From: Actinacidiphila epipremni
GTDB lineage: Bacteria; Actinomycetota; Actinomycetes; Streptomycetales; Streptomycetaceae
Reading direction: 5' to 3'
DNA: 64,000 bases
Assembly: GCF_012034175.1 (NCBI RefSeq)
Contig: NZ_JAATEJ010000019.1
Coordinates: 115,611 to 179,610, forward strand
Below, piece after piece: positions 15,435-25,289 of this stretch. The position numbers and the translations under genes were made by a program. The notes beneath the pieces were generated by a model. The model made no database searches and was not told the origin of the DNA. It saw only the letters and a list, made by a program, of their open reading frames with translations. The stretch's first letter is position 1. Each line of letters begins with the position of its first letter.

Positions 15435-16805
15435 TCAGAAGGCCCGTTCGGGGTCCAGCTCGGCGTACTGCTCGGCGAACTGGTTGCGGAACAGCCCGTC
15501 CGGGTCGAGCTTGTGCTTGTAGCGGAAGAAGTCCTCGATCCGCGGGTACGCCCGCAGCAGCTGCCCGGCGGTCGCGTACCGGTGGTAGCTCAGGTAGTAC
15601 GTCCCGCCGAGCGCCAGCGCCTCGTCCAGCAGCCGCCGCATCACCTGCACCGTGCGGGCGATCGCCGCGTCCTTCAGCGGCTGCCGGAAGTAGACGACGG
15701 CCGCGACCCGGTCGCCGGTCGCGTACGACAGGAAGGCGTCGGTGTTGCGCGGCACGAACCGCAGTGTGGTGTTGAGGAGTTGGAAGTCCGCCGCGCGCAG
15801 CACCGCCCGGCCGGCGTCGAGGAAGGCGGTGAGGTTCTCGACGGGCAGGAAGAACTCCTGGAGCCAGTAGCCGGACCGCCGGCGCGGGATGCTGAGCGCC
15901 TGGATGGACTCCTTGGCGACGTTGTTGCGCCGCACCGTCTCCATCCGGGCCCGGTGCTGCACCTCCCAGCCGAAGCGCCGTTCGCGCATCCACGCGCTGT
16001 AGGTGCAGCCGAGGAAGAGCCCGCGCTGCTTGAGCAGGTCGGCGCGGCCGAGCGGTTCGCTGCGCACGGGTTCGCGGGAGTTGCCGCCGGGGGTGAGCCG
16101 GTAGTCGACGCACAGCAGCTTGTCCCACAGCTCGGAGGGGGTGACGGCGAGCCGCGCGTAGTGGAAGTGGATCCCGGGGTCGGCGGTGACCTCCCGCAGC
16201 ACGCGCGGGTATTCGCCGGTCGGCATCACCGCGACCCGCGACTTGCGGTATTCGTGGTTCTCGGTGAGCTCGATCGTGACGTCCAGCAGGACGCCGACCA
16301 GGCCGAGTCCGCCGAGGACGAGGCGGAAGACGTCGGGGTCGCGTGTGCGGTCGGCGTCGACGATCCCGCCGTCGGCGAGCATGACCCGCAGCGAGACGAC
16401 GGTGGCGGCGAGCACGCCGGTGTCGATGTTGCGGCCGTGCGCGTTGATGCCGACCGAGCCGCCGACGGTGAAGACGCCGTAGCTCTGCGTCACGCGCGGC
16501 GACAGGCCGAGCGGGTCGAGGGCCTCGCGCAGCCGGTCCCAGGTGACGCCGGCCTGGACGCGGGCGGTGCGGGCGGCGACGTCGATGTCGAGGATGCGGT
16601 CCAGGCCGCCGGTGCCGATCTGCACGGCGCCCTCGGCCAGGCCCAGGCCGCCCTGGTTGTAGCCGCCGCCGCGGACGCACACCGGGGTGCCCGAGCGCCG
16701 CGCCCGGGCCAGCGCGTCGGCGACCTCGCCGGCGTCGCGCGGGCGTACCAGCGCGGCGGCCTCGGCGGCGTACGTCCGGCTGCCGTCGGTGATCAGCGTG
16801 CTCAT
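15435..16805 (-). CDS. FAD-binding (PCMH-type) oxidase
   Basis: 456 residues. The N-terminal FAD-binding part shows VRPRDAGEVADALARARRSG, CVRGGGYNQGGLGLAEG and the flavin loop VGGSVGINAHGRNIDTG. The C-terminal domain ends DLDPDGLFRNQF-type sequence (KLDPDGLFRNQFAEQYAEL), as in aldonolactone oxidases and DprE1-like enzymes. It probably oxidises a hydroxyl or lactone in a sugar- or lipid-linked substrate. No His or Cys in the usual covalent-FAD site is obvious (GGGYNQGG replaces GxGHS), so FAD may be non-covalent. The ATG at 16805 has GGGAG upstream. Confidence 0.8.
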   Translation of the reverse strand: MSTLITDGSRTYAAEAAALVRPRDAGEVADALARARRSGTPVCVRGGGYNQGGLGLAEGAVQIGTGGLDRILDIDVAARTARVQAGVTWDRLREALDPLGLSPRVTQSYGVFTVGGSVGINAHGRNIDTGVLAATVVSLRVMLADGGIVDADRTRDPDVFRLVLGGLGLVGVLLDVTIELTENHEYRKSRVAVMPTGEYPRVLREVTADPGIHFHYARLAVTPSELWDKLLCVDYRLTPGGNSREPVRSEPLGRADLLKQRGLFLGCTYSAWMRERRFGWEVQHRARMETVRRNNVAKESIQALSIPRRRSGYWLQEFFLPVENLTAFLDAGRAVLRAADFQLLNTTLRFVPRNTDAFLSYATGDRVAAVVYFRQPLKDAAIARTVQVMRRLLDEALALGGTYYLSYHRYATAGQLLRAYPRIEDFFRYKHKLDPDGLFRNQFAEQYAELDPERAF

Positions 16806-17010
16806 GTGTGCGGGGCTCCCGGGGAGGTCGGACGCGCGCGGGCGGCGGGAACACCCCGCCACCGGCGGTCGGAGGGTAAGTCCCGGTCAGTCAACCGCAC
16901 ATGATCGCGTCACCCGGAATCCACCACTCCGCTTCCGGGCAATTCACTCAACTGCCAGCCACATTCCCGATATTCGGTCGGTATCGTCCGCCGCAGGCCG
17001 TCCGTGAGCG

Positions 17011-17040
17011 GACGGATATAGACGGATACAGACGGATACA
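17011..17040 (+). promoter_or_regulatory. Three tandem 10-bp iterons GACGGATACA
   Basis: GACGGATATA, GACGGATACA, GACGGATACA in perfect 10-bp register, ending 28 bp upstream of the hydrolase GTG. The spacing equals about one helical turn, fitting cooperative binding by an activator, or promoter slippage. Confidence 0.5.
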
Positions 17041-17068
17041 GCCACTACCAGTACGACAGGACGATCAA

Positions 17069-18208
17069 GTGGGCGCACAGCACGGCGACATGGCTTCGGG
17101 CGATACGCGGGGGGCCGCCGGCGGCGAGCACGTCGTGCCGTTCCGGGCGGGCGACGGCACCTGGTGCCGGCTGCTGAACGTCCGCGGGCCCGAGGCCCCG
17201 ACGCGCGGCCCGGTGCTGCTGGTGCACGGCGCCGGGGTGCGGGCGGCGAGCTTCCGGCCGCCCACCGCGCGGACGGTCGTGGACGCGCTGCTCGCCGCCG
17301 GGTTCGACGTGTGGCTGGAGAGCTGGCGGGCCGCGGTGGACCGGCCGCGGACGCGCTGGACGCTGGACGACGCCGCCGCGTACGACCACCCGGCGGCGGT
17401 CGCCGAGGTGCTGCGGCGCACCGGCGCGGACCGGCTGGCGGTCGTCGCGCACTGCCAGGGCGCGACGAGCTTCGTGATGGCGCTGATCGCCGGGCTCGTG
17501 CCGCAGGTCGAGACGTTCGTCTCCACCGCGGTGTCGCTGCACCCGGTCGTGCCGCGCCCCGCCGCCCGCAAACTCCGGCTGCTCACCCCGCTGTTCGGGG
17601 CCGTCAGCAGCTACGTCGACGCCCAGTGGGCCAACTCGCGTCGCGGCCTGGTCCCGGCGCTGACGTGCGCGGCGGCCGGCGTGCTGCACCGCGAGTGCGG
17701 CAACGGCGTGTGCCGTATGGCCAGTTTCATGTTCGGCGCCGGGCACCCCACGCTGTGGCGGCACGAGAACCTGGACGAGGCCACGCACACCTGGCTGGGC
17801 GGCGAGTTCGGCTGGTGCCCGGTGGACTTCTTCCGGCAGATGTCGGCGTGCGTACGGGCCGGGCGGCTGGTCTCCGTCACCGGAAACCCGCTGCTGCCGG
17901 CGGATTTCGGCGCCGCGGACGTACGCAGCGACGCGCGCATGGTCTTCCTGACCGGCGCCGCCAACGCATGCTTCGACCCGGTGAGCCAGGTCCGCTCCTA
18001 CGAGCACTTCACGGCGCGGCAGCCGGGCCGCGGGCACCGGCTGCACATCGTCGAGGGGTACGGCCACCAGGACGTCTTCGTCGGCAAGGACGCCGCACGT
18101 GACGTCTTCCCGCTGATCACCGCGGAGTTGGGCGCCCCCGCCGGGCCGGCTCAGGAGGCCGCGGGCACGGCCGTCCTGGGCCGCGGCGGCGCGAACGTAC
18201 CGGCGTAG
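17069..18208 (+). CDS. Alpha/beta hydrolase with Cys nucleophile
   Basis: 379 residues. The oxyanion segment PVLLVHGAGVRAASF and the nucleophile elbow VVAHCQGATSF are clear, but the elbow carries Cys (about residue 129) where most family members have Ser. The acid CFDPVSQ (about 301) and base GYGHQDVF (about 332) complete a Cys-Asp-His triad. Cys in this place is found in PHA synthases, dienelactone hydrolase and the hydrolase-like parts of some sterol oxidases. A transacylase or synthase role is therefore as likely as hydrolysis. The GTG at 17069 has AGGA 8 bases upstream; ATG 17090 is the alternative. The 3' end overlaps the convergent plsC-like gene by 58 bp. Confidence 0.8.
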   Translation: MGAQHGDMASGDTRGAAGGEHVVPFRAGDGTWCRLLNVRGPEAPTRGPVLLVHGAGVRAASFRPPTARTVVDALLAAGFDVWLESWRAAVDRPRTRWTLDDAAAYDHPAAVAEVLRRTGADRLAVVAHCQGATSFVMALIAGLVPQVETFVSTAVSLHPVVPRPAARKLRLLTPLFGAVSSYVDAQWANSRRGLVPALTCAAAGVLHRECGNGVCRMASFMFGAGHPTLWRHENLDEATHTWLGGEFGWCPVDFFRQMSACVRAGRLVSVTGNPLLPADFGAADVRSDARMVFLTGAANACFDPVSQVRSYEHFTARQPGRGHRLHIVEGYGHQDVFVGKDAARDVFPLITAELGAPAGPAQEAAGTAVLGRGGANVPA

Positions 18209-18849
18209 GGCAGGCCGCTCAGTTCGCGGACGGACTCCATGACCGCCGCGGTGAAGCCCAGCGCGGTGCGCAGCGGCGAGCCGGCCGCGTCGGGGGCGGG
18301 CGGGGTGAGCGGGGCGCCGAAGCGGATCGTGACCTCGCCGCGGCGCCACGCCGGGAGCCGGCGGCCGATCGGCTGGACGCGGTCGGTGCCGGTGATGCCG
18401 ACCGGGACGACGGGCACGCGCGCGGCGATCGCCAGGTGCGCGGCGCCGGTACGGCCGCGGTAGAGGCGGCCGTCGGGCGAGCGGGTGCCCTCGGGGTAGA
18501 TGCACACCAGGCCGCCGCCCTCCAGCACCGGCAGCGCCGCCGCGAGCGCCGCCAACGCCTCGCGGCCACCGGCGCGTTGGACCGGGATCGCGCCGAGGCC
18601 GCGCATCAGCAGCCGCATGCCGGCGCCGCGCGCGCCCGTACCGTCGAAATACTCCTCCTTCGCCCAGAAGGTCATCCGGCGCGGCACCGCGGACATCAGG
18701 AAATACTCGTCGCATACGGACAGGTGGTTGGCGGCGACGATCGCCGCGGAGTGCCGGGGGATGTGGTGGGCGCCCTGGATGTCGAGGTCCCACAGGGCCC
18801 GCAGCGGGCGGGAGCCGAGCAGCCGGAAGGTGTCGTAGAGGAAGGCCAT
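18151..18849 (-). CDS. plsC: PlsC-type 1-acylglycerol-3-phosphate acyltransferase
   Basis: 232 residues. Both acyltransferase motifs are present: NHLSVCDEY (His-x4-Asp, about residue 41) and the phosphate-binding YPEGTRSPDG (about residue 117). Expected to move an acyl group to a lysophospholipid or similar acceptor at the inner membrane. It starts at ATG 18849. Its 3' end overlaps the hydrolase gene tail, and it is divergent from the ketosynthase gene. The setting with ketosynthase, desaturase and MMPL exporter suggests a dedicated lipid rather than bulk phospholipid synthesis (inference). Confidence 0.85.
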   Translation of the reverse strand: MAFLYDTFRLLGSRPLRALWDLDIQGAHHIPRHSAAIVAANHLSVCDEYFLMSAVPRRMTFWAKEEYFDGTGARGAGMRLLMRGLGAIPVQRAGGREALAALAAALPVLEGGGLVCIYPEGTRSPDGRLYRGRTGAAHLAIAARVPVVPVGITGTDRVQPIGRRLPAWRRGEVTIRFGAPLTPPAPDAAGSPLRTALGFTAAVMESVRELSGLPYAGTFAPPRPRTAVPAAS

Positions 18850-18930
18850 GGCGACTTCGTCTACCGGTGCGCGTGCCGGGGCATGTCCCGACGCCCGGCC
18901 GCGGGCGCGGAATTCACGCGTATGCCACAG

Positions 18931-18990
18931 GCGTCAACGCCGGTCGCCGGCTGGTCCGTGCAGTTGACTTGAACCGGCGTGCGTTGACGC
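18931..18990. promoter_or_regulatory. Inverted decamers GCGTCAACGC / GCGTTGACGC
   Basis: Two 10-bp sites, exact reverse complements, at 18931-18940 and 18981-18990 in the divergent promoter between plsC and the ketosynthase. The 40-bp gap is compatible with looping or two dimers. Confidence 0.45.
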
Positions 18991-19048
18991 ACGCGCGGCG
19001 GCCGTCCGGGCCGCGCAACCGGCGGGCGACCCGCACGAGGAGGCATCC

Positions 19049-20320
<1,272 letters not shown>

Positions 20321-20339
20321 GGCCGCTTACGACGGGGGC

Positions 20340-20366
20340 GGGCGCGCGGCTCCGGGCCGCGCGCCC
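20340..20366 (+). terminator. Rho-independent terminator of the ketosynthase gene
   Basis: Perfect 11-bp stem GGGCGCGCGGC / GCCGCGCGCCC, 5-base loop, followed by the T-rich TCTTTCCT. Confidence 0.85.
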
Positions 20367-20413
20367 TCTTTCCTGCGGCTTTCCCGCCGCTTTCCCCGCG
20401 GCTATCCCGCCGT

Positions 20414-21376
20414 TCAGGCCCCCGCTCTCACCAGCCGGCGGCACTCGTGCTCCTCGCGGCGGGCGACGAAGCGGCGGGCGGTGGTGTCGAGCCGGGCCAT
20501 CAGGCCGGCGATCTCCTGCTGGGCGCGGGCGCCCTCGCCGGACAGGCCGGGGGTGGTGAGGGCCCCGACGTGGCGGAGCAGCGGCAGCAGCACCTCGTCG
20601 TGGTGGATGCGCGGGTCGTACACGCCGGCCAGCGCCAACTCCCGTGATCTGCGGGCGAAGTTGGGGATGCCGTGCCCGGGCATGCGGAAGTCGGCGATGA
20701 CGTCGCGCAGGGCGCGCATCGCCTCGTCCGGGGCGATCTCCAGCAGCGCGGCCAGCAGGTTGCGGTAGAAGACCATGTGCAGGTTCTCGTCCGCCGCGAT
20801 CCGCGCGAGCAGCGCCTCGCACACCGGCTCGCCGCTGATCCGCCCGGTGTTGCGGTGCGAGATGCGGGTGGCGAGCTCCTGGAGGGCGACGTACGCGATG
20901 GCGTGCAGCGGGTCGTCCTCGTGCGGGGAGGCGTAGCCCTGGCTCATGTGCGCCATCCGGGAGCGCTCCAGGTCGTACGGGTCGACGCCGCGGGTCGCGA
21001 GCAGGTAGTCGCGGATGGCGGTGCCGTGCCGGGCCTCCTCGGCGGTCCAGCGGTGGACCCAGGTGCCCCAGGCGCCGTCGCGGCCGAAGAGGGTGGCGAT
21101 CTGGCGGTGGTAGCTGGGGAGGTTGTCCTCGGTGAGCAGGTTGACCACCAGCGCGGTGCGGGCGACCTCGGGCAGCGTGGAGTCGGCGGGCTCCCAGGCC
21201 CGGCCGCCGAGCGGCCCGTCGTAGTCCTCGCCGCGCGACCAGGGCACGTACGCGTGCGGGAACCACTCGCGGGCGAGCACCAGATGCCGGTTGAGGTTGT
21301 CCTCGACGACGGGCTCCAGCTCGTGCAGCACCCGTACGGCGAGCCGGTCCGCGCCGGCCGCGGAGGCGCGCCTCAC
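20414..21376 (-). CDS. Ferritin-like acyl-ACP desaturase (DesA type)
   Basis: 320 residues. The di-iron ligand pattern of soluble acyl-ACP desaturases is visible: TEDNLPSYHRQI, then TAEEARHGTAIRDY (EExxH, about 115) and ADENLHMVFYRN (ExxH, about 195). Expected to introduce a double bond into an ACP-bound acyl chain using O2 and ferredoxin. The GTG at 21376 overlaps the stop of the MMPL gene (GTGA), so exporter and desaturase are coupled. The 11-residue N-terminus before VRVLHELEP is short, as in mycobacterial DesA proteins. Confidence 0.85.
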   Translation of the reverse strand: MRRASAAGADRLAVRVLHELEPVVEDNLNRHLVLAREWFPHAYVPWSRGEDYDGPLGGRAWEPADSTLPEVARTALVVNLLTEDNLPSYHRQIATLFGRDGAWGTWVHRWTAEEARHGTAIRDYLLATRGVDPYDLERSRMAHMSQGYASPHEDDPLHAIAYVALQELATRISHRNTGRISGEPVCEALLARIAADENLHMVFYRNLLAALLEIAPDEAMRALRDVIADFRMPGHGIPNFARRSRELALAGVYDPRIHHDEVLLPLLRHVGALTTPGLSGEGARAQQEIAGLMARLDTTARRFVARREEHECRRLVRAGA

Positions 21377-23652
21377 GCCCGCACCCCGAGCCGTGCGTGC
21401 AGCCGCGAAAGGGCTTTGGGCGCCCACCAGTTGGCCCGGCCGGCGAGCTTCATCACGGCGGGCACCAGCAGCGCCCGCACCACCACCGCGTCGAGGACCA
21501 GCGCGAAGGCGACGCCGACGCCGAAGAGCTTGGTCACCTGCACCTGCGAGGCGGCCATCATCGCCATCAGCACCGCCAGCACCAGCGCGGCCGACGTCAA
21601 CAGGCCGCCGGTGCCGCGCAGTCCGTGCGCGACCGCGGCCCGGATGTCGCCGCAGGCGCGGTATTCCTCCTGGACGCGCGAGAGCAGGAAGACCTCGTAG
21701 TCGACGGTCAGGACGAAGACGATGACGGCGGCCAGCACCGGTGTGGAGATCTCCAGCCGGCCGTCGACCGTGGCCTCCCCGAACAGGCCGCGCAGATGGC
21801 CCTGTTGGAAGACCAGCACCAGGAAGCCGAGCGTGGCGGCGAGGCCGAGCGCCGACATCGCGAGCGCCTTGAGCGGGACGACGAGGCTGCCGGTGAACAG
21901 GAAGAGGAACAGCGCCATGCAGGCCGCGACGATGCCGAGCACCCACGGGAGCCTGCCGGTGACGGCCTGCTCGGTGTCGGTGAGGCTCGCGGCGGTCCCG
22001 CCGACCAGCACCTGCGGTCCAGGGGCGTCCGCCCGCAACGCGCGCACCAGGGCCTGCACTTGGCCGCTGTCGTACGCGCCCGTCGGGACGACCTCCGCGA
22101 ACGTGCCCGCCGGGCCGGTGTGTTCGGCGCCGGGCGCCGGGTCCACGACCCGGCCGTGCTCGACCAGGCCGGTCGGTCCGGCGACCCGGGCGACACCGGG
22201 CAGTTGCGAGGCGTGCGCCAGGTAGCCGGCGACCGCCGCGTCATGCGGCCGGGCGCGGGGGAAGGCGACGCGTACGGGGTGCAGGGCGGGCGCGTCGAAG
22301 GCCGCGTCGATCTGCCGGGCGGCGGTCTGCACGGGCGAGTGCGGCGGCAGCACCCGCTCGTCGCTGAGGGTCATGTGCGCCCCGAGCGCGGGCAGCGCGA
22401 GCGCGCCCAGCAGCGCGCACACCGCCGCGAGCCACACCGCGGGGCGGCGCATCACGGTGTGCGCGAGGCGGTGCCAGGGGCTGCCGAAGCGCGCGGCGAA
22501 CCGGCGGCGCAGCGGCGCGAAGGGGTCGAAGCGGTCCAGCTGCCCGCCGGCCAGCAGCAGCAGCGCGGGCAGCAGCCCGACCGCGGCGAGCGCCGCGAGC
22601 ACCGTCACGGCGATGACGGCGACCGCCATCGACGACAGGAAGTACAGCGGCGCGAGCAGCAGCGCCGCCGCGCACGAGGCCACGGTCAGCGCGGAGAAGA
22701 GCACCGTCCGCCCGGCGGTGCGCACCGCCGCGGCCACCGCCTCCTGCCGCGGCCGGCCCGGCAGGCACTCCTCGCGGTAGCGGCTGACGATCAGCAGGCA
22801 GTAGTCGACGGCCAGGCCGAAGCCGAGCGAGGTGGTCAGGTTCATCGTGAGGATCGACACCGGCGAGAGGGCGGCGTACAGCCGCAGCACCAGCAGCGTC
22901 CCGGCGACCGCGAACCCGCCGACCGCGACCGGCAGCAGCCCCGCCACGAGCGAGCCGAGCGCGGCCACCAGGATCGCCAACGTCAGTGGCCCGCCGAGGA
23001 ATTCGGCCCGGGAGACATCCGCCCTGGTCTGCGTGACGATCTCGGTACGGGCCGGGCCCGACCCGGTCGGGGTGAGGTCGAGCGGCCCGTGCCGCCCGGC
23101 GAAGGCGGCGACCACCCGCTGGGAGGCGTACGTCGACGACGTGTCGTCCCCGCGCAGCCGTACGGTCAGCAGCGCGGCCCGCCCGTCGCGCGAACGCAAG
23201 GCGGGCGCAGGGGAGTTCCAGTACGCGTGGACGGCCGTCACGTCCGGTGCGGCGGCGATCTGCGCGGCGACACGGCGGCCCTCGGCGACGGCGGCCGGCG
23301 CGTCCACGCCGCCCTCCGCGCGGGCCAGGAAGACCAGTTGGGGCTCGCCGGCGGCGAAGTGGCCGGCCAGCCAGCGGTCGGCGTGCGCGGCCTCGCCGGA
23401 GTCGGCGATGTAACCCCCGAGCGACAGCCGCTGCCCGAGGTCGTAGGAGCCGGCGGCGGCCACCGCCGCGAGCAGCACGGCGACCAGCACCGTACGCCAC
23501 GGCCTGCGGCAGGTCAGGGCCGCCAACCGGGCGGCCACGCCCGGGCGTTGAGGGCGTGGCGGTGTTGTCGGAGGCGGGGCCGGAGTCGGAGCTTGAGCCG
23601 AAGCCGGCGCCGGGGCCGGCCTCGGACGGTCACTTGCGCGAACCTCGGTCAT
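21373..23652 (-). CDS. MMPL-family RND lipid exporter
   Basis: 759 residues. A Pro/Ala-rich cytosolic N-terminus precedes two halves, each with one helix, a large outer loop and a five-helix block. Typical MMPL stretches are YIADSGEAAHADRWLAGHF, SLGFGLAVDYCLLIVSRYREE (charged helix 4) and VFVLTVDYEVFLLSRVQEEY (its counterpart in the second half). Relatives export mycolates, siderophores, or hopanoid- and polyketide-like lipids. First gene of a two-gene operon with the desaturase; the ATG at 23652 is 17 bp from a candidate operator. Likely exports the lipid made by the neighbouring enzymes (inference). Confidence 0.9.
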   Translation of the reverse strand: MTEVRASDRPRPAPAPASAQAPTPAPPPTTPPRPQRPGVAARLAALTCRRPWRTVLVAVLLAAVAAAGSYDLGQRLSLGGYIADSGEAAHADRWLAGHFAAGEPQLVFLARAEGGVDAPAAVAEGRRVAAQIAAAPDVTAVHAYWNSPAPALRSRDGRAALLTVRLRGDDTSSTYASQRVVAAFAGRHGPLDLTPTGSGPARTEIVTQTRADVSRAEFLGGPLTLAILVAALGSLVAGLLPVAVGGFAVAGTLLVLRLYAALSPVSILTMNLTTSLGFGLAVDYCLLIVSRYREECLPGRPRQEAVAAAVRTAGRTVLFSALTVASCAAALLLAPLYFLSSMAVAVIAVTVLAALAAVGLLPALLLLAGGQLDRFDPFAPLRRRFAARFGSPWHRLAHTVMRRPAVWLAAVCALLGALALPALGAHMTLSDERVLPPHSPVQTAARQIDAAFDAPALHPVRVAFPRARPHDAAVAGYLAHASQLPGVARVAGPTGLVEHGRVVDPAPGAEHTGPAGTFAEVVPTGAYDSGQVQALVRALRADAPGPQVLVGGTAASLTDTEQAVTGRLPWVLGIVAACMALFLFLFTGSLVVPLKALAMSALGLAATLGFLVLVFQQGHLRGLFGEATVDGRLEISTPVLAAVIVFVLTVDYEVFLLSRVQEEYRACGDIRAAVAHGLRGTGGLLTSAALVLAVLMAMMAASQVQVTKLFGVGVAFALVLDAVVVRALLVPAVMKLAGRANWWAPKALSRLHARLGVRA

Positions 23653-23669
23653 CGGGGACCACCCACGTG

Positions 23670-23692
23670 GTCACGGAACGTACACACGTGAC
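23670..23692. promoter_or_regulatory. Inverted repeat GTCACG-N11-CGTGAC, candidate operator
   Basis: Perfect 6-bp arms just upstream of the MMPL start, overlapping two CACGTG hexamers. Position fits a repressor site; no regulator gene is adjacent. Confidence 0.4.
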
Positions 23693-23923
23693 AACGTCCT
23701 ATCGGAGCGCGCGCGCTTTGTCGCGCCCCGGCGTGCGCGCCGGTGCAGCCTCATCCGTTCGGCGGAGGCGGAAGCCGGCCGGGCACGCCAACTCGGCTGT
23801 GCGCAAAGGCCGTACGCCCCCGCCGCGCAGGATGCAGCGGGGGCGGCGGAAGCGGGCCGTACGCGCCCCGGACGGGCCGGAAGCCCGCCCCGGGGCCGTA
23901 ACGGAGCGTGAACGGTGGGGAGA

Positions 23924-24925
23924 TCAGGCCGCGGCGGCCGACCAGCGCTGCTCGGGGCCGTTGCTCTGCGACCACTGGATGACCGCGGCCCCCGGGTCGG
24001 TGCTGCCGTGGCCGGAGACCGACAGGTACTTGCCGTTGCCGTTCGTCCACTCGCCGGTGTGCGCGTGGTACGTCCACTGCTGCTCGGGCCCGCTGTTGCA
24101 CGCCCACTGGACGACGGCCGCGCCGTCCGCCGCCGAGCCGCCGCCCGCGACCGACAGGCACTTGCCGCTCTTGGCGTTCACCAGCCGCCCGTCCAGCCAC
24201 TTCCACTGCTGCTCGGGGCCGCCGTTGCAGGTCCACTGGATGACGGCCCCGCCGTCGTCGAGCGAGCCGCCGCCGGACACCGAAAGGCACAGCCCGCTCT
24301 TGGCGTTGGCGTACTGCGGGCGGTCCAGGGCGTGGTCGTAGCGGTAGGGCGTGAAGCCGTTCGCGGTCAGGTAGCTGCGGGCGTACTGCGCCTGGCGGGT
24401 GTTCGTGCCCGAATGCGCCTCCTCCAGCACGGTCGCGGTGGTGTGGGAGGAGTCGGTCCACGCCTTGAAGAGCACGACGTGCTCCATGGCGGAGTTGGTG
24501 TCGATCATGTCGCCGGGCTGGAGCACGTCGAGGCTGCTCAGCTTGGCGGCGACGTCCGGCAGCGTGTACGTGGTGCGGCTGCTGCCCAGGTGCCAGGCCA
24601 TCGACACGAAGCCCGAACAGTCCTGCCGGTAGCTGCCGTTGGAGTCCGTCCAGAACGCGCTCTGGCTGTACGGCACGCCCTCGGCGACCCACTGCTGCGC
24701 CCGGGCGAGCATCTCGGAGCGGGCGATGTCCCCGTTCGTCGCGCTCAGCGCCGGCGCCGCGGCTGGCCCGGCGGCGACCGCACCGGGCGCCGCGACGCCC
24801 AGCACCGCGCCGGCCAGCGCGACGGCGACCAGGGCCGCACGCGCGGCCCGCTTGACGGACCTCACGGTCACGGCGGCCGGCCGGCCGCCGGCTCTGAGCA
24901 GACCGAACGCGCGGCGGTATGTCAC
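23924..24925 (-). CDS. Secreted NlpC/P60-like protein with ricin B lectin domain
   Basis: 333 residues. The signal sequence (KRAARAALVAVALAGAVLGV to VAAGPA) is followed by a cysteine-peptidase-like domain with RQDCSGFVSMAWHL (Cys about 102) and MEHVVLFKAW (His about 147). The C-terminus is a complete beta-trefoil with three QxW repeats: VIQWTCNGGPEQQW, VVQWACNSGPEQQW and VIQWSQSNGPEQRW. It probably cleaves or remodels cell-wall peptide while the lectin binds polysaccharide. The GTG at 24925 is preceded by GGGGGGA; upstream in-frame Met codons have no ribosome site. An unusually well-conserved third repeat with NGNGKYLSVSG suggests all three sugar sites are used. Confidence 0.8.
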   Translation of the reverse strand: MTYRRAFGLLRAGGRPAAVTVRSVKRAARAALVAVALAGAVLGVAAPGAVAAGPAAAPALSATNGDIARSEMLARAQQWVAEGVPYSQSAFWTDSNGSYRQDCSGFVSMAWHLGSSRTTYTLPDVAAKLSSLDVLQPGDMIDTNSAMEHVVLFKAWTDSSHTTATVLEEAHSGTNTRQAQYARSYLTANGFTPYRYDHALDRPQYANAKSGLCLSVSGGGSLDDGGAVIQWTCNGGPEQQWKWLDGRLVNAKSGKCLSVAGGGSAADGAAVVQWACNSGPEQQWTYHAHTGEWTNGNGKYLSVSGHGSTDPGAAVIQWSQSNGPEQRWSAAAA

Positions 24926-25289
24926 GGATCCCCCCGGGAAACGCATACGCGGGCAAGGTGCAGGAGAATGCGGAATTCCGAAACACGCCGCCGTACGAAT
25001 TCCCCGGCACACCCCTCGCGTTCGAATTCCGTGCGGAGCGTAGCAGTGCGATGTGCCGCCGACCAGGGCTTATGGCGAGCGAATTGGCACCGGCGGCGGG
25101 CGGGCCGACCGGATTGTCCGGATGACGGGGCGGAATTCATTCGTCCGCCACCGTCATCGCTCAGGGCCGAATTCGGCCCCCCACTGCAGGACGGCCCGAC
25201 CCGCCGAGCACCGCGCACCGCCCGCCGCACGCGCCGGCTGGCCGAAAAGGCGATGGCCCAGGGGCGGGACCGGGGGAAGGATGGGTGGT
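24926..25289. other. Divergent intergenic region with five GAATTC hexamers
   Basis: No gene seen. Within about 200 bp the hexamer GAATTC occurs at 24973, 24997, 25024, 25133 and 25169, usually inside CGGAATTC or CGAATTC. That is striking for DNA of this composition. Lower GC than neighbours, so it probably contains the promoters of both flanking genes. Confidence 0.5.

Noticed and set aside
21397..23691. 764-codon frame antisense to the MMPL exporter
   Set aside because: Same reasoning; composition is Arg/Gln/Gly/Glu noise and the opposite strand encodes an unmistakable MMPL protein.
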